A stretch of DNA of 64,000 bases from Streptomyces sp. CC228A (GTDB taxonomy: Bacteria > Actinomycetota > Actinomycetes > Streptomycetales > Streptomycetaceae). Shown in pieces: positions 49,916 through 58,999 of the stretch. Position numbers and translations under genes: made by a program. How positions within the stretch are numbered: position 1 is the stretch's first letter; each line of letters starts with the position of its first letter. The notes below the pieces were generated by a model. It saw only the letters and a program-made list of their open reading frames with translations. It searched no databases and was not told the origin of the DNA. The DNA lies in assembly GCF_021390935.1 (NCBI RefSeq), contig NZ_JAJPUI010000001.1, forward strand, positions 868,001-932,000, given 5' to 3'.

Positions 49916-51783
49916 ATGAGTCCACAGGGGGACAGGCACTCCGCCGGCGCCGACGACTGGTGGGACAAGCTGTACGACGACACCGCCCCGGACACGGCCC
50001 CGGCCGCGACGGGCGACACCCTTGACGACCGCTTCGACTCCGCCTCCGGCACCTTCGCCCCAGGCCACGCCCCGCCGCCCTACCGGCCGCCCTCGCCCTG
50101 GGAGGCCGCGCCGCCCCCGGGCCCCCGCACCTTCCCCGGCGGGTCGCACCCGCCGGCCGTGGAGCAGGCCCCGCCGGAGGGTCCCGCGCCCCGGCCCCGG
50201 GGCGTCCCCGGGGCCCGCCCGGGCGGCGCGCCGCCCCGGTCTGCCGGTGAAGGTTCCGCAGCCCCCGAGGGCCCGGCACCCCGGCGCGACCCCCGCGCCG
50301 TACCCCGGCCGGACACCGGCCCCGGCGGCGACAGCCGCACGACGGCACCGGACCGTGCCGGCACGGGCGCTGACACCCCTTCCGGCACGGACTCCGAGCC
50401 CCGCCCCGCCACGGGGCCCGCCTCCCACTCCCGCACGGGGCCTGACCCCCGCTCAGGTGCCGACTCCGAGGCCGCCGCGCCGGCGGCCTCCGCCCCCGGC
50501 CCGGTCTCCGGCTTCGATCCCGGGCCCGCACCCGGCACCGCCTCCGGCTTCGAGCCCGGCCCCGGCCCCGTGCCGCAGCGGCAGTCCGGTGGCCGCACCC
50601 TGCCCCGCATGCGCTTCGCCAAGGCCCTCCGCCCCGACGACGGGTCCACCCGGAGCCCCGTACCCGCCGCACCCGCCGAGGACGCGGTGCCGCCGCGCCG
50701 GGCGTCGTACGTCGGGGACGGGCCGCCCACCTACGAGGCGGAGCCGACGGCGCTGCCGCAGGCCTGGCCGCACGAACTGGACGAGGCCGCGCCGGACACC
50801 GTGCTGGAGGGCGCCCGCTACGGCGCCTTCACCCTGCGGGCCGCGTCCGTGCGCGGTGACTCCGCGCGGTACCGCGGCGAGTCCCGGCGGGACGCCCTGC
50901 TGGCAGCCCGGTTCGGCACCGGGGACGGCGCCCTGGTGCTGGTCGCCGTCGCCACCGGTGCCCGCGCCGTCGACGGCGCGCACGTCGCGGCCCGGGACGC
51001 CTGCCGGTGGATCGGCGAGGCCGTCGGCCGCAGCCACGCCCGCCTCGCCGACGACATCCGCGCCGGACGCCGCGAGGACCTCAAGTCCGGGCTGCACCGG
51101 CTCACCGACCGGGCCTACGGCAGGCTCCGCGCCCGCGCCGCCGAACTCGGCTTCCCCCACGACGCCTACACCGCGGACCTGCGCTGCCTGCTGCTGCCCG
51201 CCGACGCCGACTGCCGCAACCGCATCTTCTTCGGCGTGGGGCCCGGCGGGCTGTTCCGGCTGCGCGGCGGTGCCTGGCAGGACCTGGAGCCGCCCGCCCC
51301 GGAACCCGGCGCCGTGACCGGGGCACCCGTCGTCGGCTACGGCTCGCCGCCGCCCGGCGCCGACACGGCCGCGACGGGGAATCCGGCCGCCGCCGGGGAC
51401 CCGGCCGCGACCCGCAGCGGAGCGGCCGGTGCGGAGCAGGTGCAGGACGCGCCCCTGCCGGAGACCGACGGGCGCACCATGCGACTCGGTGTCACACCGC
51501 ACCCCGGCGCCCCCTACATCGAGGGCCCCCTGCCGCCGCCCGCCGTGCCGTTCCGCTTCCGCGCCTCCATCGCCCGGCCGGGGACACCCTGCTCCTGGCG
51601 AGCGCCGGCCTGGCGGAGCCGCTGCGCTGCGAGCCCGCACTCGCGGCCGAGCTGGCCACCCGCTGGGCGCCTGCCGGACCGGGGCGGGAACCGCCCGGCC
51701 TCGCCGCGTTCCTCGCCGACACCCAACTGCGGGTGAAGGGGTACGCCGACGACCGCACGGCGGTCGCCGTCTGGGAGGCGTGA
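49916..51783 (+). CDS. PP2C-like phosphatase domain protein with disordered N-terminus (3' frameshift)
   Basis: Residues 1-290 are Pro/Gly/Ala-rich and disordered, starting SPQGDRHSAGADDWWDKLYDD. From about 295 a protein phosphatase 2C-like domain follows (GARYGAFTLRAASVRGDSARYRGESRRDALLAARFGTGDGALVLVAVATGA, by its ends; then DLRCLLLPADADCRNRIFFGVGPGGLFRLR). The classic metal Asp residues of PP2C are only partly present, so it may be catalytically weak. The open frame ends at 51736 in unrelated sequence; the true end (DTLLLASAGLAEPLRCEP to DRTAVAVWEA, stop 51783) is one base out of phase, explained by one G lost in the run near 51575. Confidence 0.75.
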
Positions 51784-52043
51784 CCCCGCGCGCGGCGCGC
51801 ACGGGTCCGACCACGGCCCGGCGCACCGCCCACGACCTGCCATGACGGCAAGCTCCGGCGCCGGGCCGCCCGCGCGCCGCGCGGGCCGGCGACCGAGGCC
51901 CGCCACCTTGACACCCTGCCGTGCCCCACTGCTCCCCTCCGTGCGCCTGCTCGTCGGTGGTTCGCAGGCGTGACCCGGGTGAGGCAAGGGCATGGATCCC
52001 GTGAGCCTGTTCGAGGGAAAGGTCCAGTGACGTGGTGGGGGCT

Positions 52044-52508
52044 ATGAGTGGGCGTCAGGCAGAGGCAGTCGGACCCATGGCGGACGGGCGTGACCGGGGC
52101 GGGGTCCGGATGACGGGGGCGATACGCCTCCGCCGGGATGTGAGGGCGGGGGACCTCACGGCCGTCGCCGGGGTGCGGCGCGCACTGCGCGAGTTAGTCC
52201 GCACCCGCATACCGGCCGACACCGCGGACGTGGCGGAGCTGCTCGTCAGCGAGCTGGTGACCAACGCGCTCCTCCACACCGGCCACGGGGCGGTGGTGAC
52301 GGCGACCCTGGGCCCCAGCGCCCTGCGGGTGGAGGTGCGGGACTTCGTCCCCGAGCTGCCCGATCCGTATGTACCGGTCCCCGACGAGGGCACCCACGGC
52401 AGAGGGCTGCTGCTGGTCCAGGCGCTGGCCGACGCGTGGGGCGTGCACACGCAGGGCGTCGGCAAGGTGGTCTGGTTCGAGCTGTCGGATGTGAAGCCCC
52501 CGGCCTGA
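52044..52508 (+). CDS. Anti-sigma-factor-type ATP-binding protein (HATPase), TTA-containing
   Basis: The 154-residue protein is a single GHKL ATPase domain of the RsbW/SpoIIAB class: N box LLVSELVTNALLHTG, G1 region VEVRDFVPELPD, and G2 HGRGLLLVQALADAWGV. Members bind and sequester sigma factors or phosphorylate anti-anti-sigma factors. A rare TTA leucine codon occurs in frame at 52194 (RELVRT), so its translation should depend on the bldA tRNA and thus on developmental state. ATG 52044 follows GGTGGGGGCT; in-frame ATGs at 52077 and 52110 are alternatives. No sigma factor gene is adjacent. Confidence 0.82.
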   Translation: MSGRQAEAVGPMADGRDRGGVRMTGAIRLRRDVRAGDLTAVAGVRRALRELVRTRIPADTADVAELLVSELVTNALLHTGHGAVVTATLGPSALRVEVRDFVPELPDPYVPVPDEGTHGRGLLLVQALADAWGVHTQGVGKVVWFELSDVKPPA

Positions 52509-52516
52509 GCGGACAC

Positions 52517-52555
52517 CGAAGGGCCCGCCCTGCCCGGAGGCTGACGGACCCTTCG
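52517..52555. terminator. Hairpin terminator between two convergent genes
   Basis: Arms CGAAGGGCCCG and CGGACCCTTCG pair with one mismatch around a 17-base loop, 9 bases after the ATPase stop and 20 bases before the DUF2637 gene's stop. Confidence 0.65.
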
Positions 52556-52574
52556 AGTGGTGACGCGGCGGAGC

Positions 52575-53621
52575 TCAGCCGAACTGCTGCTCCAGACTCT
52601 TCAGCTTCTCCTCCAAGGAATCGAGTCGGGGAATGGCCTGGGTGTCGTCCTCCGCGGTGAGGTCGACCGTGCGGGGCTCAGGTCCCTTCACGGCCTGCAG
52701 GGAGGGCCGGGAGCGGTGCGGCAGCTGTCCCTGCTCTGCTATGGCGGGCTCCGCGACGGCAGCCGACGCGGAGCCCGTGGCGGAGTTCAGGTTCTGCACG
52801 TCCACCTGCCGGCCGCCGCGCCCGAGGTTCCAGGAGCGGTGCTGGCGGTTGAAGGCCCGGAGCCTGGCCCGGTCCAGCTTCTGCTGCTCGCGCCGCTGCC
52901 GGCGCAGCTGCTGCTTCTCCCGCTTGTCCTCGCGGACCTCCTCCACGGCCTCGTCCAGGGTCCGTACGCCTTCGAGGAGCATCAGCGACCAGGCCGCGAA
53001 GGTCTCCCTGGGCGCCCGCAGCCACCGCACGATGCGGATCTGCGGCAGCGGCCGCGGCACGAGGCCCTGCTCGCGCAGCGCCGCCCGGCGGGTCTGCTTG
53101 AGTGCCCGGTCGAACAGCACGGCCGCCGACAGCGACATGCCCGCGAAGAACTGCGGGGCTCCGTCGTGTCCGATGCCGCGCGGGGCGTGCACCCAGTTGA
53201 ACCAGGCGGCCGCCCCGGCGAACAGCCACACCAGCAGCCGGGAGCCGAGCGCGGCGTCGCCGTGGCTGGCCTCGCGGACGGCGAGGACCGAGCAGAACAT
53301 GGCGGCCCCGTCCAGCCCGAACGGCACCAGGTACTCCCAGCCGCCGGACAGGTTGAGGTTCTGCCGGCCGAAGCCGACCAGGCCGTGGAACGACAGGGCG
53401 GCGGCGACCGCCGCGCAGCAGAAGAGCAGCAGATAGGAGGCGATGCCGTAGACGGCTTCCTTGCGGCGGCGGCGTTCCTCGCTGCGTTCCCACGAGTCGT
53501 CGGCCGCGGCCTTGTCAGCGGCGCGCTTGCCGCGCGCGAGCACCGCCACCGCCGCCACGGCCCCCGCGAGCATCACACCGCCGGGGAGCAGCCAGTCCAG
53601 CGATATGTCGGTCAGTCTCAT
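52575..53621 (-). CDS. DUF2637 domain-containing membrane protein
   Basis: The 348-residue protein has an N-terminal helix (LPGGVMLAGAVAAVAVLA), a charged segment, then a bundle of about four helices (YGIASYLLLFCCAAVAAALSFHGLVGF, WEYLVPFGLDGAAMFCSVLAVREA, LLVWLFAGAAAWFNWVHAP, AVLFDRAL). A long cytoplasmic C-terminus with an Arg/Gln/Glu-rich coiled coil follows (about 235-275, REDKREKQQLRRQRREQQ). DUF2637 proteins resemble the Spd membrane proteins of actinobacterial conjugative elements, but here no transfer genes are near. The role is unknown. Confidence 0.85.
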   Translation of the reverse strand: MRLTDISLDWLLPGGVMLAGAVAAVAVLARGKRAADKAAADDSWERSEERRRRKEAVYGIASYLLLFCCAAVAAALSFHGLVGFGRQNLNLSGGWEYLVPFGLDGAAMFCSVLAVREASHGDAALGSRLLVWLFAGAAAWFNWVHAPRGIGHDGAPQFFAGMSLSAAVLFDRALKQTRRAALREQGLVPRPLPQIRIVRWLRAPRETFAAWSLMLLEGVRTLDEAVEEVREDKREKQQLRRQRREQQKLDRARLRAFNRQHRSWNLGRGGRQVDVQNLNSATGSASAAVAEPAIAEQGQLPHRSRPSLQAVKGPEPRTVDLTAEDDTQAIPRLDSLEEKLKSLEQQFG

Positions 53622-53903
53622 GCGGTGTCCCTCGCATCGCAGTAAAGCGTTCGGTGCGCCATCTTGGCCGACTCACGCGGTGCGTCACGGGGTTTCGAGG
53701 TAAGAGAACGCCATTGGGGCGACAGGGCATACAAATAGGTGCGATCGGGTCGAACTTGCTTCCGTAGGGCGGGGGTTGCGTTCGATTGAACCCACTCGGG
53801 AGGGTGGTGTGCCCACGGGGGAGCCCGCCTCCTGTGAAGGGCCGGGACAGCCCGAAGAGGGCCCGGAAGGGCCGAGGGGGCGGAGGAAGGCGGCGGGGCG
53901 GGG
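53622..53903. other. Intergenic region with the DUF2637 promoter
   Basis: The 280 bases upstream of the DUF2637 gene include a segment poorer in GC than usual (53630-53780, for example ACAAATAGGTGCGATCGGG), which should hold its promoter, and a G-rich segment next to the FhuF-like gene's stop. I see no gene. Confidence 0.5.
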
Positions 53904-54758
53904 TCAGCCGGCGGCGGACGCGGTGAGTTTGCGCACCCGGTCGGCGTCGCAGGTCCTGGGGCAGGTCACGCAGGTGTCCTCGGGCCGCAGGGTGTAGAAG
54001 AGGCAGCAGCTCGCCCGGTCGCGGGTCGCCAGAGAGCGCCCGTCGGGTGCCGTGAGCTCCCGGAACCCCGCCGTCCCGACGTACGGCTTCGCCGTGCCCG
54101 GCAGCAGCAGTTCGAGCTCGGCCATGGCCCGCGGCTCCTCGTCGAGCAGGCCCGCGACGTACCAGAGGCCCTCGACGACCTCGTCCGTCGCCATCCCCCA
54201 CAGGGCCCGGCTGCCGCGCCGCATCCGGGGCCGGAAACCGTCGAGGACCGGCCCGAGGTGCTCGGCGACCGCCGCCCGCACCTCGGCGCGCAGCGCCTCC
54301 TCGTCCGGCACGACGCGGGCGCCGGGCAGAGCGGCGGCGGGGTCGCCGGGAAGGCACGCGAACTCCCGCACCCGCACGGACATCCGGCCCATCGCGCGCT
54401 GGAAGGCGACACCGTCGACGGGCACCCGCGGCACGCGGCGGTGCAGGAACCAGGGCACCGTCACCAGCAGGCAGGCGGGCCAGGCGTACCGGTGCAGACC
54501 GAAGCTGGCCACCACGTCGGGGCGGGCCTGCCGTCCGTAGTCGCGCAGCACCTGCGCGGCGTCCCAGGACAGGAAGGCGTCCAGAGCGTGGCCGCCCGCC
54601 GCGAGCTCGTCCGCGCGGACCCAGCCGCCGCCGCTCGGGAGCTCCTCGCCCTGGCCGGGCTCATGCACGCGCAGGCCGGGGAAGACCGCCGACAGCCGGG
54701 CGTACGAGGCGGCGACGGGGGACGTGAAGGGGGCGGGCAGCAGTGCGGTGACGGACAT
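53904..54758 (-). CDS. (2Fe-2S)-binding protein, FhuF-like ferric siderophore reductase
   Basis: The 284-residue protein belongs to the FhuF group: an alpha-rich body (LPWFLHRRVPRVPVDGVAF-like segment in the middle) and a C-terminal iron-sulfur motif with the pair CC in ASCCLFYTLRPEDTC followed by VTCPRTC, that is C-C-x10-C-x2-C. It would reduce ferric iron in imported siderophores in the cytosol. An iron box just upstream of the start indicates repression by DmdR/IdeR with Fe2+. No siderophore genes lie beside it. Confidence 0.87.
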   Translation of the reverse strand: MSVTALLPAPFTSPVAASYARLSAVFPGLRVHEPGQGEELPSGGGWVRADELAAGGHALDAFLSWDAAQVLRDYGRQARPDVVASFGLHRYAWPACLLVTVPWFLHRRVPRVPVDGVAFQRAMGRMSVRVREFACLPGDPAAALPGARVVPDEEALRAEVRAAVAEHLGPVLDGFRPRMRRGSRALWGMATDEVVEGLWYVAGLLDEEPRAMAELELLLPGTAKPYVGTAGFRELTAPDGRSLATRDRASCCLFYTLRPEDTCVTCPRTCDADRVRKLTASAAG

Positions 54759-54785
54759 GCAGGGACCACCGATTCACGATCGTTT

Positions 54786-54804
54786 TCAGGTAAGCCTTAC
54801 CTTA
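54786..54804 (-). promoter_or_regulatory. Iron box (DmdR/IdeR operator)
   Basis: On the minus strand the 19-mer TAAGGTAAGGCTTACCTGA agrees at 15 of 19 positions with the actinobacterial iron box TTAGGTTAGGCTAACCTAA. It begins 28 bases upstream of the FhuF-like ATG, an ideal place for repression under iron-replete conditions. Confidence 0.85.
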
Positions 54805-54907
54805 CCCGATCTGATCGATGTGTGGACGGCGACCCTCTGCGCCTATCGTGCACACGGGCCCTCTCCACCGCGAGCCGGGCCGGTACGCCAGCACCAGGAG
54901 GACCCGA

Positions 54908-56428
54908 GTGGAGCAGGGCAGCGGACGCGAGGCCGCGGCACCGGAGGCCGCCCCGGCCCGCGCCCACGCAGACGAGCCGTCCGGGCCCGAGGAGCACTCC
55001 TCCGGCGCGGACGGCGCGGCTCTGAAGCCTGCGGGCCCTGGCGCTGACGGTGCGGCTGCGGTGCCTGTGGTGCCTGCGGTGCCTGCGGTGCCTGCGGGCC
55101 TCGGGTCGAGCAGTGGCGGTACGGCTCCGACCGCCGAGGGCCCTGGGCGGCCCGTTGTCGATGGGACTCGGGTGCTTGAGCCGCTTGGGCGGAATGGTGC
55201 TGTGGGGACTCCGGCACCGGAGCCTTTTCAGCGGAAGGCTGCGGGTGCGACTCCGGCGCCGAAGCCCTTTGGGCGGAAGGGTGCGGGTGTGACTCCTGCG
55301 CCTGAGCCTCCTGAGCCTCCTGGGCGGATCGGTGCGGGTGGGGCTCGGGCGCTTGAGGACCCGCGCCTGGGCATGAGGGATGCGGCCGCGACGGCTGGGG
55401 GCACTGCCTCCGGTACCGGCGACGGTGCGGAGACGACCGCTGAGGCCCCGGGCTCAGGGGCGGATCGTGCGCCCCGGACGGCCGGGCCGTCAGCCCCTGA
55501 CGCCGGCGCCCCTGCGGTCCTGACCCCCGAGGACCCGGGCCCCGGTGCTGAGGCCGCGCTGCCGACGGCTGGAGGGACCTCCTCCGCCGGCGCAGGTGCG
55601 ACGACCGACCCGGGCCGCGGGGTGGTGCCGGCGGCTCGCACGGCCGGTGACCCGGCGCCCGTCACGGCGGGAGGCGGCGTACCGGCACCGGAGGGCGCGC
55701 TTCCGCCCGCGGCGCATGCTGCCGTGGTGCCCGAGGGAAGGGACCCCGGTGTGCCGCGAGCGGCCTCGGCGCCCGAGATCCCGTGCCCCCGCCCCTCCCG
55801 CGCCCTGGTGCAGCGGCACTCGGTGCGGGGCCAGGTGCTCCAGGCCCTGCGCGACGCACTCGTCGGCGGCGACCTCGCACCGGGCGAGGTGTACTCCGCC
55901 CCCGCCCTGGGGGCGCGGCTCGGCGTGTCCGCCACCCCCGTGCGGGAGGCGATGATGCAGCTGGCCCTGGAGGGCGCCGTCGAGGTCGTACCGAACCGCG
56001 GCTTCCGCGTCATCGAGCGCACCCGGCGGGAGCTCGCCGAGCTGGCCGAGGTCCGCGCCCTGCTGGAGGTGCCCGTCATGCTGCGGCTGGCCCGCACCGT
56101 GCCGGCCGCCCGCTGGGCCGAGCTGCGCCCGCTCGCCGAGGCCACCGCCGCCGCCGCGGTCCGGGGCGGCCTCGCCGGGTACGGGGAGGCGGACCGCGCC
56201 TTCCACCGCGCCCTGCTGGGCCTCGCGGGCAACGAACAGCTCGTCGCCGTCGCCGACGACCTGCACCGCCGCTCCCAGTGGCCCCTGGTCAGCCAGCCCG
56301 TCACCCGGCGTGCCGACCTCCTGGCCGACGCCGCCGAGCACGGAGCGCTGCTGGACGCCCTGGAGGCAGGGGACCTGGACGTCGTCGAGTCGCTCGTCAG
56401 GGAGCACTTCACGGGCGCCGCGTACTGA
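54908..56428 (+). CDS. GntR-family regulator (FCD) with a 300-residue disordered N-terminal extension
   Basis: The last 215 residues are an ordinary GntR/FCD regulator: HSVRGQVLQALRDALVGGDL, ARLGVSATPVREAMMQLALEGAVEVVPNRGFRV (wHTH, by ends), and a FCD domain with DRAFHRALLGLAGNEQL. In front stand about 290 residues of Ala/Pro/Gly/Thr-rich sequence, including three 14-residue repeats (PLGRNGAVGTPAPE, PFQRKAAGATPAPK, PFGRKGAGVTPAPE). GTG 54908 follows AGGAGGACCCGA. The extension uses more T-ending codons than its neighbours, suggesting recent repeat expansion. Regulated genes are unknown; the next gene is 15 bases downstream. Confidence 0.8.
   Translation: MEQGSGREAAAPEAAPARAHADEPSGPEEHSSGADGAALKPAGPGADGAAAVPVVPAVPAVPAGLGSSSGGTAPTAEGPGRPVVDGTRVLEPLGRNGAVGTPAPEPFQRKAAGATPAPKPFGRKGAGVTPAPEPPEPPGRIGAGGARALEDPRLGMRDAAATAGGTASGTGDGAETTAEAPGSGADRAPRTAGPSAPDAGAPAVLTPEDPGPGAEAALPTAGGTSSAGAGATTDPGRGVVPAARTAGDPAPVTAGGGVPAPEGALPPAAHAAVVPEGRDPGVPRAASAPEIPCPRPSRALVQRHSVRGQVLQALRDALVGGDLAPGEVYSAPALGARLGVSATPVREAMMQLALEGAVEVVPNRGFRVIERTRRELAELAEVRALLEVPVMLRLARTVPAARWAELRPLAEATAAAAVRGGLAGYGEADRAFHRALLGLAGNEQLVAVADDLHRRSQWPLVSQPVTRRADLLADAAEHGALLDALEAGDLDVVESLVREHFTGAAY
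55181..55306. repeat. Three tandem 42-bp repeats in the GntR gene
   Basis: The 42-base unit (starting CCGCTTGGGCGG in the first copy) is repeated three times in frame and encodes 14-residue repeats of the pattern P-[LF]-x-R-[NK]-x-A-x-x-TPAP-[EK]. The copies differ by several substitutions. Confidence 0.8.
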
Positions 56429-56443
56429 GCCGGAGGAGGACAC

Positions 56444-57777
56444 GTGCGTGCTGCCGTGTGGACGGCCGCCAACCAGCTCGGCGTGGCCGCCGGCACCCCC
56501 GCCGAACTGCTCACCGCCCTGCTGGTGGCGCCCCGCCGCGCCGCCCGCGTCGAACTGCCGGGCGACGACCCCGGCACCGCCGCGCTCGCCCGCGACCTGC
56601 GGGCGCTCGGCCGCCTCGACGTCACCCTCCACCCGCCGTCCGCGCCGCCCGCCGGGACCCCGGCGCTTCCGGACCTGTCCGACCCGGAGGGGTCTGCGCC
56701 GCCGACCCGCTGCGGGTCACCCGCGCCTACGAAGTGTCGCGGGGCGACCATGGCGGCCTGCGCGCCGCGTGGCTGCGTTGCGGGCAGGCCCTCATAAGGC
56801 CCGGGCAGACCCCCGCGGGGCGCGCGCTCGCGCTGCGCGCCGCCCTGCCGGACGACGCCGACCCGCGGCTGGAACCCGTCCTCGGCAGGCTGTCCGCCGG
56901 CACTCCGTGGGAGGCGGTGCGGACCCGGCGCGCCCATGCCGGCGCGCTCGCGACCCGCGGCGGCCGACTGGCCGTGTCGGAGGACCCGCGGACCAAAGCG
57001 CTCGCGTACCTGCCGGACGGCACCGGCCTGCGCCTCGACGAGCGCGGCCGACTGCACCACACCGCCGGGCACGGCCCCGCCGCGCGCCTGGCCCTGGCCG
57101 TGGCCGCCACCCTCGCCACGCACCCGGCGACAGCCCTGGCCGCCGCGGCCGACGCCACGCTGGGCCCGACGATCGTCACCGGTGACCGCATGGGCTCCGT
57201 GCACGCCTTCAGCCTCGGCGGCGTGCGCCAGGCCGCGCCGCACTCCGGCCGGGTGACCGCCCTGACCGCGTACGGTTCCCGCGTCTACAGCGGCGGAGCC
57301 GACGGCACCGTACGGCTGCGGGGCGCCGCGGCCCCGGTGGCGCGGCGCCCGTACCCGGTGGTCGCGCTGCACGCGGGCCCCGGAGGGCTGGCGGTGGCGT
57401 GGGCGGACGGCCTCGTGGAGCTGCACGGCGAGGACGGCGGGGTCCACCCCTTCCGCCCGGGCCCGCCGGTCCGCGCGGTGGCCCTGCAGGAGCGGAGCGT
57501 GTACGAGACAGGCGAGGACGGGAAGGCCGAGCACGGGCAGGGCGAGCACGCGGAGGAGCGGCCCGGGGAGGGGGAGCGCAGGCAGGGCGAGCACGCGGAG
57601 GAGCGGCACAGGGAGGGGGAGCGCAGGCAGGGCGAGCGCGTCAAGGACCGGTACGGGAGGCACCGGCACGAGAAGGGGGAGCACGCGCACGGCGAGCAGG
57701 AGAGTGGCGGGCACAGGGCGGGTGCCGTGCTCACCGTCGCCACCCCCGACACCCTGGTCACCCTGTTCAGTCGGTGA
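56444..57777 (+). pseudogene. WD40-like repeat protein, apparent single-base frameshift
   Basis: From GTG 56444 (after GGAGGAGGACAC) the first 85 residues (VRAAVWTAANQLGVAAGTPAELL to LPDLSDPEG) read well, then the frame fails and stops at 56797. In the next frame the protein goes on with VCAADPLRVTRAYEVSRGDHGGLRAAWLRCG to the end at 57777. One G missing from GGGG at about 56690-56694 explains it. The second half has beta-propeller-like phrases (GDRMGSVHAFSLGGVRQAAPHSGRVTALTAYGSRVYSGGADGTVRLRG by ends). Near the C-terminus lies a charged repeat insert. It follows the GntR gene in the same transcript. Function unknown. Confidence 0.65.
57541..57630. repeat. Two 45-bp in-frame tandem repeats in the WD40-like gene
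   Basis: The 45-base unit beginning GGCGAGCACGCGG is present at 57541 and 57586, with a partial third copy at 57631. It encodes GEHAEER.xEGERRQ-type charged repeats inserted before the last beta segment (AVLTVATPDTLVTLF). Confidence 0.85.
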
Positions 57778-57890
57778 ACGGCCTCCCGGTCATGCAGTGA
57801 CCGGTCACCCTGTTCAGTCGGTGAACGGCCACCCGGTCCTGCGGTGACCGGCCACCCTGCTCAGCCGGCGAACGGTCACCCCGGTCCTCA
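57757..57890. repeat. Three tandem 47-bp repeats across the WD40-like stop codon
   Basis: Copies start at 57757, 57804 and 57851 (GTCACCCTGTTCAGTCGGTG or close variants). The first copy contains the end of the WD40-like gene and its TGA stop; the other two are noncoding. The third copy is more diverged. This is a clear local amplification of the gene's 3' end. Confidence 0.9.
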
Positions 57891-57925
57891 TCCGGTGCAC
57901 GCGGCCCGCGGGCGGCACCCGCGCG

Positions 57926-58339
57926 TCACGGACGTTCCTCCTCCCGCGCCGCACGCGTCCGCGACCGGTTCTCCTTGCGGAGCGCCTCCGCCAGCTCGGC
58001 CTTGGACATGCGGGAGCGCCCGTCGATCCCCATGCGCCTGGCCATGGCGTACAGGTGCTCCTTCGTGGCGTTCTCGTCGACCCCTTCCCCGCTGCGGGCC
58101 GGCTTGTCGCGCGGCGTCGCGGCGCGCGGATCGGACGGCCCCTTCCTGCCCTTCTCCTTGGCCTGCCAGCGGTCGCCGACCTTCTCGTACGAGTGCTTCA
58201 ACGCGCTGAACGCGACCCGGTGCGCCCGCTCTCCCTCGCCGTACTGGTCGACGGCGGAGTCGTGCGCCTTGATCCAGGTCCGCTGGGCCTTCTTCGAGGA
58301 CCGCTCCAGCGTCGACGGCAGCTCCTCACGCCCGGGCAT
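57926..58339 (-). CDS. ChaB-family protein with Rho N-terminal-like domain
   Basis: The 137-residue protein starts with a ChaB domain (PGREELPSTLERSSKKAQRTW through AHRVAFSALKHSYEKVGDRW, about residues 1-60). After a basic linker it ends with a Rho-N/SAP-like helical domain (about 95-125, TKEHLYAMARRMGIDGRSRMSKAELAEAL). In other bacteria ChaB is linked to cation transport regulation; Rho-N domains bind nucleic acid. ATG 58339 follows GGAGGTGAGGCGC. Strongly basic, cytosolic. Confidence 0.85.
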   Translation of the reverse strand: MPGREELPSTLERSSKKAQRTWIKAHDSAVDQYGEGERAHRVAFSALKHSYEKVGDRWQAKEKGRKGPSDPRAATPRDKPARSGEGVDENATKEHLYAMARRMGIDGRSRMSKAELAEALRKENRSRTRAAREEERP

Positions 58340-58417
58340 GCGCCTCACCTCCGGAAGAAACGGGTGCCTGGGACGGGACGCCGGACGTGTGCCCCGCCCC
58401 GCGGGGCCGAAACGGTC

Positions 58418-58933
58418 CTACGCCGAGCTCAGCCCCTCCAGCAGGTACGCCACTTCGAGACCCGCTTCGAGGTACCCCACGAACCTCTCGTTGTGCAGGG
58501 CCCACGGCGAGCGGCGGCGCCGCACCAGTTCGATGGCGCGGGGCGCGCCGGCACCGGTCAGCTCGCACACGGCGCGGGCGGCGACCAGGCCGGAGCGGTT
58601 GTACCCGGCGAAGCAGCGGACGAGGGTGCGGTGGCCGGCCCGTACGGCCGCGGCGGTCAGCGCCGCGGCGTCCAGCACCGCGTCGATCTCGGCGGGGGTC
58701 AGCGGGCCGTCCGGGATCTCCCGCACCTCGTGCCGTACACCGGGGTGCGGCCCGTGCCCCGGCTGCGTGTACAGGCTGACGACGAGGGCGAACTCCCGGT
58801 CCACCACAGCAGGCCGCAGATGGCCGAAACCGTCCGCCCAGACATGGCCGCCCATCCAGAGCCCCGGCAGGATCTCGTCCCAGGCGCTCTGCGGAGCGGG
58901 GACCTCGCGGTCCGGCCGACCGGGTGTACGCAT
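58418..58933 (-). CDS. Protein tyrosine/dual-specificity phosphatase-like protein
   Basis: The 171-residue protein has the CX5R phosphatase loop CFAGYNR in TLVRCFAGYNRSGLVAARAV, with a general-acid candidate Asp in IPDGPLTPAEID. It begins with WDEILPGLWMGGHVW, typical of dual-specificity phosphatases. It should be a cytosolic phosphatase acting on phosphotyrosine or another phosphoester. The His that usually precedes the Cys is Arg here. It lies alone between two leftward genes. Confidence 0.85.
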   Translation of the reverse strand: MRTPGRPDREVPAPQSAWDEILPGLWMGGHVWADGFGHLRPAVVDREFALVVSLYTQPGHGPHPGVRHEVREIPDGPLTPAEIDAVLDAAALTAAAVRAGHRTLVRCFAGYNRSGLVAARAVCELTGAGAPRAIELVRRRRSPWALHNERFVGYLEAGLEVAYLLEGLSSA

Positions 58934-58999
58934 GCTCGCCCTCCCAGCTCATCGTCGCTCCACCCGGGCGGCCCCGCCACCGCCGGCGCGGCGGCGGGC

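Noticed and set aside
51978..52030. 12-codon ORF MDPVSLFEGKVQ before the anti-sigma-like gene
   Set aside because: It has an acceptable start but no strong ribosome binding site or recognisable family, so it is too short to support.
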